The notes: generated by a model from the letters alone, not told the origin. A stretch of DNA of 10,070 nt from Candidatus Omnitrophota bacterium (GCA_029557025.1 JAKPRU010001097.1:1-10070), one strand, 5' to 3'; positions 1 to 6,914 are shown, counted from the first letter of the stretch. A program made the numbers and translations.

Positions 1-1
1 G

Positions 2-139
2 ATCCTTGTCCTGGACAATGGACGAATTATGGATATCGGTAAGCATTCGGAACTCCTTCAGCGATGCCCGCTCTATCAACGTCTCTATGAGCTGCAATTC
101 GCCTCCGCTATGGCCGTAGAGAATTTCGGCCCAACATAA
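2..139 (+). CDS. ABC exporter, C-terminal end (MsbA/lipid A exporter-like), partial
   Basis: Only the last 45 codons are in the window; the gene enters from the left edge in frame 2 and stops at TAA 137-139. The residues read ILVLDNGRIMDIGKHSELL, then a CPLYQRLYELQF-type tail. This is the usual end of the nucleotide-binding domain of an ABC exporter with fused membrane and ATPase domains: the strand after the H-loop (here 'VLDNGRIMDIGKHSELL'), followed by the helix 'YxxLYxxQF'. In MsbA, LmrA and related homodimeric exporters this region packs behind the ATP site and drives lipid or drug flipping across the inner membrane. The substrate cannot be told from this piece. Walker A, Walker B, the signature motif and all membrane helices lie outside the window. 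It converges with panC. Confidence 0.82.
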   Translation: MLVLDNGRIMDIGKHSELLQRCPLYQRLYELQFASAMAVENFGPT

Positions 140-164
140 TCATGCTTGCTGTTACCCCCCGAAC

Positions 165-185
165 CCTTCCCGATCTTGGGGAAGG
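165..185. terminator. Inverted repeat between convergent genes, possible terminator
   Basis: CCTTCCC (165-171) pairs perfectly with GGGAAGG (179-185) around a 7-base loop. It lies between the ABC exporter stop (139) and the panC stop (251), where a bidirectional terminator would be expected. On the plus strand it is followed by AAAAA rather than T, and on the minus strand the T run comes before the stem, so neither direction shows the classic U-tail. The 140-250 gap holds no convincing gene. Confidence 0.35.
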
Positions 186-250
186 AAAAACTACACTTTC
201 TACCAAAGGCTTCGGAAGACAGAGAGGGAATTGAATCCGACGTCCGTTGC

Positions 251-1117
251 TCAATCCCGTAACGGATACACTTGTGGAGACACATCCAGATTATCGATTA
301 GCCGACAACTCCCGACATAAATCGCTCCGATCAACAAGTCCTCCGGAGAAACCTCCTCCACCGCGCGAAAGCAGCGCCGATTAACTACACCGATATAATC
401 CGGACGAACATGCGGCTCCGCGGCTGTTACGCGAAGCATGGCCTTTGTTAGACGCTCGCCGGAATGCTCACCCTGTTTGTACAGATCGCGGCCCAGTTGA
501 AGCGCGCGAAATAACACCAGTGCCGCCTTCCTGTCTTCCGCAGTCAGATAGGTATTCCGCGAAGACATCGCGAGGCCATCCGGTTCGCGAACGATTTCTC
601 CGACAATCACCTGAATGGGAAATTTCAGATCCCGGACCATCTGTTTGAGTACCGCGACCTGCTGAGCATCTTTCTGTCCGAAATAAGCCCGATTCGGCTG
701 TAGGATATGAAACATCTGGCTGATAACGGTGGTGACCCCTCGGAAATGGGTAGGGCGCGTCGCTCCGCACCAGCCCTGGCTGGGACCGCCGGTCTCGACA
801 TAAGTCACGTAATCGGGCGGATACATCTCTTCAGGAGTCGGCAGGAAAACGGCGGAGATTCCCAATTCCCGCAGCATTTTTAAATCGCGTTCCTCATCGC
901 GCGGATAGCGAGCCAGATCCTCGCCGGCACCGAATTGCGTGGGATTGACAAACACGGTTACCACCGTCCGCCCGCCATCCGCTGAAGAAAGCCTGCACAG
1001 GGACAGATGTCCCTCATGCAAATACCCCATGGTCGGAACAACGCCGATTTCCTCGCCGGAAGCGCGTTGCTCCCGCACCCACCGCATCATTTCATTAACT
1101 TGACGAATGATATCCAT
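251..1117 (-). CDS. panC: Pantothenate synthetase
   Basis: Joins D-pantoate and beta-alanine using ATP, through a pantoyl-adenylate intermediate, to give pantothenate, the precursor of coenzyme A; a cytosolic homodimer in known members. The 288-residue length is normal. Visible motifs are PTMGYLHEGH at 28-37 (the HIGH-type ATP site), VNPTQF at 57-62 (pantoate site), RPTHFRGVTTV at 121-131, FGQKDAQQ at 146-153 and EPDGLAMSSRN at 178-188 (KMSKS-like loop). RPTHF replaces the commoner RPGHF; the other key residues are intact. The ATG at 1115-1117 fits the family's usual N-terminus, with a weak purine-rich stretch (AAAGAAAGA) upstream. It is the last of three minus-strand genes, 125 bases after creD. 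panB and panD are not in the window, so the pathway genes are scattered or lie elsewhere. Confidence 0.97.
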   Translation of the reverse strand: MDIIRQVNEMMRWVREQRASGEEIGVVPTMGYLHEGHLSLCRLSSADGGRTVVTVFVNPTQFGAGEDLARYPRDEERDLKMLRELGISAVFLPTPEEMYPPDYVTYVETGGPSQGWCGATRPTHFRGVTTVISQMFHILQPNRAYFGQKDAQQVAVLKQMVRDLKFPIQVIVGEIVREPDGLAMSSRNTYLTAEDRKAALVLFRALQLGRDLYKQGEHSGERLTKAMLRVTAAEPHVRPDYIGVVNRRCFRAVEEVSPEDLLIGAIYVGSCRLIDNLDVSPQVYPLRD

Positions 1118-1160
1118 ATCGATCTGTCTTTCTTTATCGTCCTCGTCTCAACGTCAGGGT

Positions 1161-1211
1161 AGAATGCTCTATTCTCATTCTGCGTGGTCTCCCTCTCGCT
1201 CCGTGAGAGGG
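1161..1211. other. Two small hairpins in the creD-panC spacer
   Basis: Two perfect inverted repeats sit in the 125-base gap. AGAATG (1161-1166) pairs with CATTCT (1176-1181) around 9 bases, and CCCTCTC (1191-1197) pairs with GAGAGGG (1205-1211) around 7 bases. On the minus strand the second comes first after the creD stop and could end or slow transcription or protect the 3' end of the creD message, but no T run follows it. I see no convincing promoter for panC in the rest of the gap. Confidence 0.3.
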
Positions 1212-1242
1212 TTAGAGTGAAGGAGATATGTATCAAACCGAT

Positions 1243-2592
1243 TCAGACGCGCTGCTTCCCGAACGAGTACCAGTCTATCTTTCTTGTCAGGTACATTACA
1301 GTCCCAAGAACGACAAACAGGCCGACCGAGCCGATCAGAAGCGCATAGTCCTCATTCATCAGAAGCACGTAGAGATAGGCATACAGGAGAGCGGTCACCG
1401 TTGCAATGACTCCGCCGCGACGAATTCCGCGGAGGACGGCAATGCAGTATGCCGAAATCAGGATCACAATCGCCGCGCTCGCGCACAGGTACGCCACAAG
1501 AAATCCGATATGCTCCGCCAGGGAGAGTTCCAGCAGGTAAAACACACACATCCCCATGCCCACCAGGAGGTACTGGATCGAATGAATGCGTACCCCGATC
1601 AGAACTTCAAAGAGCCACAAGGTGGCGAACGTCAGAACCAGGAACAAAACCTCATACTTAACGCTTCTCGCGGCCATCCGGTAATGATCCACCGTCGAGA
1701 TAAAATTGACACCGAACACCGACGACGCAATGGCACCCCGGATATCCGAATTGCCCTTCCATCTCTGCGGATAATTCCTGCCGAGAAACGGGATGTTCCA
1801 GGTGGCTTGAAATCCGTTGCGGTCGACCGTTCGTTCGGAGGGGAGCCAATTGCCCTGGAAACTGGGGGCATCCCAGTCGGATCGAATCTCCACGCGGGTA
1901 TCCCGACCAACCGGAGCAAAGAACGCTCCCATACTGCCGTTCAGCAGGAGCTGGTAGGAAAACGGATACTCCTGAGCCGACATCCGCCCTTTCAGGGCCG
2001 CATGGATTCCGGTGTTTTCTGCGTTCGCCTCTCCCGCTCCCGGTGAAAACCCGATCTGTTCCCCGTTCCAACCGAGCGTAACCTGGTTGGTAATCGCGTG
2101 GACATCCGATATTTCCTGGGTCAGGCAGGCTCGGTCCCAGAGAATCCTATCGGGATCGATTCCCCAGTCGCTAAAATCGGGCGGCGCGAATCGTCCTGTG
2201 ATGTCCAGAGTCATTTCATAGATGGGCACTTCGAAGATACCCCGATGCCGGACTTGGCAGTCAATTGTTCCGACGGTATGAACCTGTTCCGGGAGAAAAT
2301 GGGCATAATGCGTCTCGGTTCGGATGGTGACCACGCCCTTGTCGTCTTTCTCCGGTATCTCGACGATGTAGGGAACGGTAATCATGGGGCCGATCAGGGT
2401 CTGTTGTCTCCCCCACTTGGAGGTCACATCCTCGATGGCTTGATCCCGACGCATCTGACGCTCGCGGATCACACCCTCAATCATGGAAATCGGGATTTGA
2501 AGGATCAGGACCAGGAAAGCAATCAGAATCAGTCGAAGCAGCGGAGAATTCCGAATAAACGACTGCACACCACCGGTTTCACAATTAGTCAT
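1243..2592 (-). CDS. creD: CreD family inner membrane protein
   Basis: Intact 449-residue member of the CreD family, named for the E. coli protein under CreBC two-component control and linked to colicin E2 tolerance and envelope properties; its biochemical activity is not established. Layout: one N-terminal membrane span (about 18-36), a large extracytoplasmic domain (about 40-310) and about five close-packed spans (314-333, 340-358, 363-386, 394-411, 416-434). Family signatures are SDWDAPSFQGNWLPSE (238-253), GFQATW (260-265), GVNFISTVDHY (294-304), ARSVKYEVLF (308-317) and, strongest, GVRIHSIQYLLVG followed by FYLLELSLAEHIGF (333-364). The family's usual 'WPHPSF'-like stretch is WDAPSF here. 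The ATG at 2590-2592 is preceded by AAGGAG (2603-2608 on the complement) at 10 bases. No creA, creB or creC is nearby. panC follows downstream on the same strand. Confidence 0.93.
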   Translation of the reverse strand: MTNCETGGVQSFIRNSPLLRLILIAFLVLILQIPISMIEGVIRERQMRRDQAIEDVTSKWGRQQTLIGPMITVPYIVEIPEKDDKGVVTIRTETHYAHFLPEQVHTVGTIDCQVRHRGIFEVPIYEMTLDITGRFAPPDFSDWGIDPDRILWDRACLTQEISDVHAITNQVTLGWNGEQIGFSPGAGEANAENTGIHAALKGRMSAQEYPFSYQLLLNGSMGAFFAPVGRDTRVEIRSDWDAPSFQGNWLPSERTVDRNGFQATWNIPFLGRNYPQRWKGNSDIRGAIASSVFGVNFISTVDHYRMAARSVKYEVLFLVLTFATLWLFEVLIGVRIHSIQYLLVGMGMCVFYLLELSLAEHIGFLVAYLCASAAIVILISAYCIAVLRGIRRGGVIATVTALLYAYLYVLLMNEDYALLIGSVGLFVVLGTVMYLTRKIDWYSFGKQRV

Positions 2593-2995
2593 TTGAGTGA
2601 GACTCCTTGTTGTTTACGGGTTGAATCAGTTTGCCGGATAGAAAAATCAGATTCTGAAAGAGAAAGAAAGTCCTTTTATTGAAGAGCCTCGTGGAGAAAC
2701 CGGGCAATGCGATCCCGACTTCCGGGAAGGTTCGAGTACTGCTTCTCGCAAACGTCGGAAAAACGGGCCGGTTTCCTTCGATTAATAGTCTCCTGATCCT
2801 CGAAAACCGCTATTGACCGAAACTCCATTCCCCATCGCTCAAATTCATTATGTTACCATACCTGACCCGGTATCTTATGCCTTGGATGCCTACAGAGCCT
2901 CCGCTCCTTCTGAATGATCGCCGCCCGGTTACCCAGTCAAACGACGCTCCAGTCCATCCGGTAACGTCACTCGGCAGCGGTTGTACCGCCTCCAC
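2593..2995. other. Non-coding gap between the parvulin-like gene and creD
   Basis: About 400 bases with no gene I can support. The only frame of note is a GTG-started 61-codon minus-strand ORF that begins directly after the TAG of the upstream gene. It resembles no family I know and has no separate ribosome binding site. Small inverted repeats are present: GCGGT/ACCGC (2977-2981/2985-2989) just after the upstream stop, ATACC/GGTAT (2858-2862/2869-2873), and the odd palindrome TCAGATTCTGA (2647-2657), about 55 bases upstream of the creD start. The first could be a transcript end without a T run; the last could be a regulator site for creD. No clear -35/-10 pair is visible. Confidence 0.4.
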
Positions 2996-4855
2996 CTACT
3001 TCCCCAGCTCCTTCAGCCGCGATCTCGGCAGCAATACTCGAATCCATTCCGCATCCGATGAGGCGGATTCCCGGAATTCCCCCAACTTCCGGGCAAGTTC
3101 CTTTACCGCCTTTTCATCGATCTTCAGAGGGTACTTCTCCGCTACAGTCTGGTGCAGTTGCGCACGGATTTCACGGCGGCGAGATTCCGCTATCTTTTGC
3201 CCGATCAGCGGAAGCGCTTCCTCGAAACTCAGCGCGCGGGATGGCTCGATATCCGCACAATAGTACAGGTCATATCCCAAATGCTCCGAGTAATCTTTCG
3301 ACAACTGTGGAGGGACTACCAGACCCGGTTCCAGCTGCCCGGTTAGAGGGAACAGGCTCGCATACTCCGGCCCGAGCTGCCCCATCGTAACCTTGCCCAC
3401 ATATCCCCCCTGCGCGGCTGTGACCGTATCCGAGGAGTATTGCCGGGCCGCATCTTGAAACGGAAGGCCATCGTCGGCAATCTGCTGATACGCCTCTTCC
3501 GCACCCGAACGCGCCTGCTCAAAAGCCAGTGTCTGCTGAAACCGACTCATTTCCCCGGTAATCTTCGCCTCAAAAAAGATGCGGTATAACTCATACTTCG
3601 GCTCCGTGACAAATTGGTCCGTGTGGGATTCGTAATAGGCCCGCATGTCCTCATCGGTCAGTTCCTCTCGATCGATGAGAGACCGCACATATCGATCTTC
3701 CAGCTCGAATTCATCCCAGTATCGCACTCGCGGGACAACATCCTCTTCCGTGTATCCTCTACGCCGGGCCTCCACGCGCAGGAACAGTGATGCGGCCATA
3801 CGGTCGAACCGATCCCGGCGCTCTTGCGTGGTCATTCCGGCCAGATCCCCGACCCTGTTTCGAAATTCACCAAAGGTCACCGGCGGAAGTCCCCGCACCT
3901 CCAGAATGACCGATGCATCCCTCACATCCGGGGCGGCCAGGAGATCCGGCTTGTAAACCAGCCTGTCTCTTGCCACCAACTGCTCGACAAGGATTTGTTC
4001 CTCCCGATGCCGACGTTCGGCATAAATCTTCTCGCGTATCTTCGCCTTTGTGATCGGCGTCAATTCCTCTTTCACCCCCGGTGTTCGGTCCATAAGCTGA
4101 AAGAACACGACGCCTTTGGGCCGATCCAGGATATCCGTGTATTCTCCCGTGGCGCAGGAAAGAATCGCCGCCTCGATTTCCGGGGGCGTTCCCGGATCGC
4201 CACGAGGGCGCGGTCCCTGCGCCTTGCCGCGAAGATGGGGCGGGGAATCCGAATACTGCTGAGCGACTTCCTCGAAATCCTCTCCAGCTTCCAGCTTCTT
4301 CCTGGCCTCTTTCAGCCGTTCGATCGCTTTGTCACGGCCCCCGTTATTCTCATCAAAAGCCACGATTCCCCGAAAGGTATAGGTCTCTTTTTCGGTAAAC
4401 TCCGATGGATTCTCCCGGTAGTATCGCTCCACATCCTCATCCGTCACAGAAATCTTCAGTTTGGTATCGATGTCAAGAACCAGCTGACCGAGTTTTTGGG
4501 CGACAAGCTCCTCCCGCCACTTCCGATAGTCCTCCGCCTCGTGGAGCTTTTCCGATCGAGCCATTTCGGCAACAACCCGTCGGTAGGCCATCTCCGGCAA
4601 TGTGTCCCGAATCTCTTTTTCGATGGTCCCCTGGACTTTTTGAAGAAGCAGATAATCGAACTGGTTTCGTTCCACCAGGATTGCCAGCAGGTCACGCACT
4701 GTGAGGACCTCATCGCCATATCTCGCCAGTACAAGGTCCCCGTCGAAAGCGAGGCGGGTCCCGCTTCCGCAGTTCATCGCCATCAACATGGCCGGAACAA
4801 CAAACCAGAAATACCCGATTTGATAAATGCGCATTTTGTGCAGAATAGACATCAT
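2996..4855 (-). CDS. Exported protein with two parvulin-like (PpiC/SurA-type) modules
   Basis: A 619-residue protein related to the SurA/PpiD/PrsA folding factors, which act on unfolded envelope proteins. Numbering is from ATG 4853-4855. The N-terminus is a signal or anchor segment (basic to about 12, hydrophobic about 13-28) ending MAMNC at 25-29. Cys29 could be lipidated, but Asn at -1 is a poor lipobox. A SurA_N-like helical part (about 40-135) leads to a first parvulin-like module (about 155-262), linkers, a second helical part and a second module (about 418-538, with GGYVGKVTMGQLGPEY at 483-498). 'VTDEDVERYYRENPSEF' (137-153) and 'LTDEDMRAYYESHTDQF' (399-415) are clearly repeats, so the protein is an internal duplication. 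The usual parvulin histidines are not seen (YTFRGIV, YELYRIFF, LGYDLYY), which suggests a chaperone rather than an isomerase. A TTG start at 4885 or the second ATG (4852) is possible. AAGG lies 12 bases before the chosen ATG. Confidence 0.85.
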   Translation of the reverse strand: MMSILHKMRIYQIGYFWFVVPAMLMAMNCGSGTRLAFDGDLVLARYGDEVLTVRDLLAILVERNQFDYLLLQKVQGTIEKEIRDTLPEMAYRRVVAEMARSEKLHEAEDYRKWREELVAQKLGQLVLDIDTKLKISVTDEDVERYYRENPSEFTEKETYTFRGIVAFDENNGGRDKAIERLKEARKKLEAGEDFEEVAQQYSDSPPHLRGKAQGPRPRGDPGTPPEIEAAILSCATGEYTDILDRPKGVVFFQLMDRTPGVKEELTPITKAKIREKIYAERRHREEQILVEQLVARDRLVYKPDLLAAPDVRDASVILEVRGLPPVTFGEFRNRVGDLAGMTTQERRDRFDRMAASLFLRVEARRRGYTEEDVVPRVRYWDEFELEDRYVRSLIDREELTDEDMRAYYESHTDQFVTEPKYELYRIFFEAKITGEMSRFQQTLAFEQARSGAEEAYQQIADDGLPFQDAARQYSSDTVTAAQGGYVGKVTMGQLGPEYASLFPLTGQLEPGLVVPPQLSKDYSEHLGYDLYYCADIEPSRALSFEEALPLIGQKIAESRRREIRAQLHQTVAEKYPLKIDEKAVKELARKLGEFRESASSDAEWIRVLLPRSRLKELGK

Positions 4856-4885
4856 AGGAAAAATTCGCCTTATCTTAATCTCCAA

Positions 4886-5131
4886 TTCATGCCCGGATTC
4901 CGGATTTCACCGGAATGACAGTTATTCCCACGAGCAACCACAGGGAGTTGCCCCTGCGAATCCTATCCCCGGGGTGGCCAGACCTCCGTGCCTGCCACAG
5001 TTTAGCGACAGTAATAAAACTCCCATAGATTGCTTTCAACAGGCCCTTTCCCAGCTTGACGGACTGCGGGGACATGGTTAACGTTCCGGCAAAGCGGTTG
5101 TTTTTCCAGCTGTGATCGGAAAGGAATCCTG
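4886..5131. repeat. Divergent intergenic region with a cluster of small inverted repeats
   Basis: Three palindromic units lie side by side. (1) ATTCCGG (4897-4903) / CCGGAAT (4910-4916) with a 6-base loop, in the context GGATTCCGG...CCGGAATGAC. (2) GCAAC (4934-4938) / GTTGC (4947-4951), overlapping CAGGG (4941-4945) / CCCTG (4952-4956). (3) GTGGC (4974-4978) / GCCAC (4994-4998) beside the palindrome CCCCGGGG (4967-4974). From memory, units 1 and 2 look like the short 'GGATTCC..GGAATGAC' and 'GGGGCAAC..GTTGC' repeats scattered between genes in many bacterial genomes. That cannot be verified here, and only one copy of each is visible. The region separates the parvulin-like gene (minus) from trxB (plus) and must hold both promoters. 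No coding frame in it looks real. Confidence 0.5.
5056..5084 (+). promoter_or_regulatory. Weak candidate promoter for trxB
   Basis: TTGACG (5056-5061) matches a sigma-70-type -35 box at five of six bases. It is followed after 17 bases by TAACGT (5079-5084), a poor -10 with about half the consensus. It lies about 50 bases before the trxB start and beyond the repeat cluster. The spacing is right but the -10 is weak, and the sigma preferences of this organism are unknown. Confidence 0.2.
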
Positions 5132-6046
5132 ATGGCCCATGACATTCTGATTCTCGGTGCGGGACCGGCCGGATTGGCCGCCGGGATTTATGCCGGCCGC
5201 GGGAATATGGACACCGTAATCTTCGAGCGAACGGCGGTCGGCGGGCAGATTTCCCTTACGAATGACGTCGAGAATTACCCCGGATTCCCCAATGGGGTGG
5301 GTGGACAGGAACTGGCTGACCTGTTTCTCAAACAGGCCGAAAAATTCGGGGCAGGGCTGGTCAACCAAGCCGTGAATGAAATCTCGAAATCCGACCATAT
5401 CTTTCGCGTATCGGGATCGAGAGGGCAATGGGAAGGGAAATCCCTTATCTTCGCCTGCGGGGCGGATCCCAGACGGCTGGAGATTCCCGGTGAAAAAGAA
5501 TTCACCGGACGGGGTGTTTCGTATTGCGCCACCTGCGACGGCTTTTTCTTCCGAGGCAAACATGTAATGGTAGTCGGCGGCGGCGATGCGGCCCTGGAAG
5601 AAGGCCTCTTCCTGACCCGGTTCGCCGAGACTGTTACCATCGTCCACCGCCGGGACCGGCTTCGCGCCTCGAAGATTCTTCAGAACCGCGCTTTCAAAAA
5701 TGAAAAGATTTCTTTTCGCTGGGATACTGTTCTCATACAAATCTGCGGCGACAATACTGTAACATACGTCAAGGCCAAAAACGTTAAGACAGAGCAGGTC
5801 GAAGAGATTCCCATTGACGGTGTGTTTGTCTTTGTCGGGCATATCCCCAATACCGGCCTGGTGAAGAACCTGGTGGAGATGGATGAACAGGGGCTGATCC
5901 GGGTGAATGAATCCATGCAGTCTTCCCTGCCGGGCCTGTTTGCCTGCGGCGACTGCCGTTCCGGAACGGTGCGCCAGATGGTTCAGGCTGCCGGGGATGG
6001 AGCAACTGCCGCCATTGGCGCGATAAAATATGTAGATAGTCTATAG
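5132..6046 (+). CDS. trxB: Thioredoxin-disulfide reductase
   Basis: Cytosolic FAD enzyme that passes electrons from NADPH to thioredoxin. The 304-residue length is typical of low-molecular-weight TrxB. Visible features are the FAD Rossmann motif GAGPAG at 9-14, the ENYPGFP stretch at 47-53, and the redox pair Cys132-Ala-Thr-Cys135 inside YCATCDGFFFRGK. The second dinucleotide fold is VVGGGDAALEEGLFL (147-161), with HRRDRLRA at 172-179, whose arginines usually bind the NADPH 2'-phosphate. The C-terminal FAD motif is FACGDCR at 270-276. The last normally reads FAAGDVR; the Ala-to-Cys and Val-to-Cys changes place two extra cysteines near the flavin, though a structural role is unproven. AAGGA (5121-5125) lies 6 bases before the ATG. 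It probably forms a unit with mlaE, 43 bases downstream. No thioredoxin gene is adjacent. Confidence 0.96.
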   Translation: MAHDILILGAGPAGLAAGIYAGRGNMDTVIFERTAVGGQISLTNDVENYPGFPNGVGGQELADLFLKQAEKFGAGLVNQAVNEISKSDHIFRVSGSRGQWEGKSLIFACGADPRRLEIPGEKEFTGRGVSYCATCDGFFFRGKHVMVVGGGDAALEEGLFLTRFAETVTIVHRRDRLRASKILQNRAFKNEKISFRWDTVLIQICGDNTVTYVKAKNVKTEQVEEIPIDGVFVFVGHIPNTGLVKNLVEMDEQGLIRVNESMQSSLPGLFACGDCRSGTVRQMVQAAGDGATAAIGAIKYVDSL

Positions 6047-6054
6047 CAGGCGAC

Positions 6055-6074
6055 CGATCGCGAAATCCCGATCG
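6055..6074 (+). other. Inverted repeat in the trxB-mlaE spacer
   Basis: CGATCG occurs twice (6055-6060 and 6069-6074), separated by 8 bases. Because the hexamer is its own reverse complement, the two copies can form a 6-bp hairpin that ends three bases before the mlaE ribosome binding site (GGAG 6078-6081). There is no T run, so it is not a clear terminator; it could tune mlaE translation or be chance. Confidence 0.25.
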
Positions 6075-6089
6075 ACTGGAGATGCGGCA

Positions 6090-6914
6090 ATGAGACGTGT
6101 TCCGTTTCGTGGACGAAATCCTCTTCAGGTTGTCGAGAAAGAAGTCGAGACCCTGGGAGTCGCGGCGGAGGAGTTTTTTCGAAACGCGGGCGCGATGACT
6201 GCTCTGTTCTTTCAGGCGATTGCCATGGCTTTTTCTCCGCCTTTTCGATGGCGGATTATTGTAGAGCAGATGGTTCGGATCGGGGTGGAATCTCTCCCGA
6301 TTGCCCTCCTGACCTCCGCATTTACCGGCGCGGTGTTTGTCATGCAGACCGGTGTGGAGTTGGCAAAATGGGGGGCCAAGGTCTATTCCAGCGGAATCAG
6401 CGCAATCGGTTTCGCCCGGGAGCTCGGTCCCGTTCTTACCTCGGTGGTCCTTGCCGGACGGGTTGGAGCCGGAATTACCGCTGAAATCGGAACCATGAAA
6501 GTCACGGAACAGATCGATGCCCTGAAAACGCTTGCCACCAACCCTGTCTCCTACCTTGTAACGCCCCGGTTGATAGCGGCCGTCCTGATGCTTCCGGCGA
6601 TCACCGTTCTTGCCGTCTTTATCGGGCTGACCGGCGGGCTGGTCGTCGGCATTTTCATCCTGAATATCCCCGTGACCCAATACATCTCCACCGTGTTTAC
6701 CTGGCTGGAATACCCGCATTACATCACGGGGATCCTGAAAACCGTGGTATTCGGCGCGATTATCGCCGTCGTGGGATGCCATTACGGATTCGAGGCCGGG
6801 TGGGGTGCGGAAGGAGTTGGAGAAGCCACCACCCAGTCCGTGGTGACCTCTTCCATTCTGATTCTCGTCGCAGACTTCTTTCTCAGCGCCTGGATACTCT
6901 ATTTCATCCCTTGA
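6090..6914 (+). CDS. mlaE: MlaE-family ABC transporter permease (phospholipid transport)
   Basis: Inner-membrane permease of the MlaE/YrbE (PF02405) family, which with an MlaF-type ATPase and MCE-domain MlaD proteins moves phospholipid between inner and outer membranes. It has 274 residues, normal length. The family signature RELGPVLTSVVLAGRVGAG continues into TAEIGTMKVTEQIDAL (110-145); this coupling-helix region contacts the ATPase. An amphipathic N-terminal stretch (about 10-60) precedes membrane segments near 66-90, 112-131, 160-192, 212-233 and 252-272. GGAG (6078-6081) lies 8 bases before the ATG; a nearer ATG at 6082 runs into a stop at once. The usual partners (ATPase, MCE protein) do not follow: the next gene is convergent. 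It therefore relies on subunits encoded elsewhere, possibly serving another lipid, as in the related plant TGD1 system. Confidence 0.93.
   Translation: MRRVPFRGRNPLQVVEKEVETLGVAAEEFFRNAGAMTALFFQAIAMAFSPPFRWRIIVEQMVRIGVESLPIALLTSAFTGAVFVMQTGVELAKWGAKVYSSGISAIGFARELGPVLTSVVLAGRVGAGITAEIGTMKVTEQIDALKTLATNPVSYLVTPRLIAAVLMLPAITVLAVFIGLTGGLVVGIFILNIPVTQYISTVFTWLEYPHYITGILKTVVFGAIIAVVGCHYGFEAGWGAEGVGEATTQSVVTSSILILVADFFLSAWILYFIP

Noticed and set aside
85..285. 66-codon minus-strand frame at the end of panC
   Set aside because: Overlaps both the panC end and the ABC exporter end and crosses the 165-185 hairpin; no recognisable product.
1228..2046. 272-codon plus-strand frame with AAGGAG just before its ATG
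   Set aside because: It lies antisense to creD, whose protein shows clear family motifs. The AAGGAG is only two bases from the ATG, too close to work well, and the product is a low-complexity polar shadow.
2810..2995. 61-codon minus-strand frame starting at the GTG right after the parvulin gene stop
   Set aside because: GTG start without its own ribosome binding site, no hydrophobic or domain pattern, and it crosses small inverted repeats. Kept only as part of the gap description.
3824..4918. 364-codon plus-strand frame
   Set aside because: Antisense to the parvulin-like gene; no recognisable motif and a His/Arg/Pro-rich composition typical of a shadow frame.
4890..5000. Possible CRISPR array
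   Set aside because: The repeated units are different from each other, short and not evenly spaced; there is no direct repeat-spacer pattern and no cas gene.
4887..5075. 62-codon minus-strand frame in the divergent region
   Set aside because: It runs straight through the palindromic repeats, has no ribosome binding site and resembles nothing; probably a by-product of the repeat sequence.
5784..6782. 332-codon minus-strand frame across trxB and mlaE
   Set aside because: Antisense to two well-identified genes; composition rich in Gly, Arg, His and Asp with no domain.
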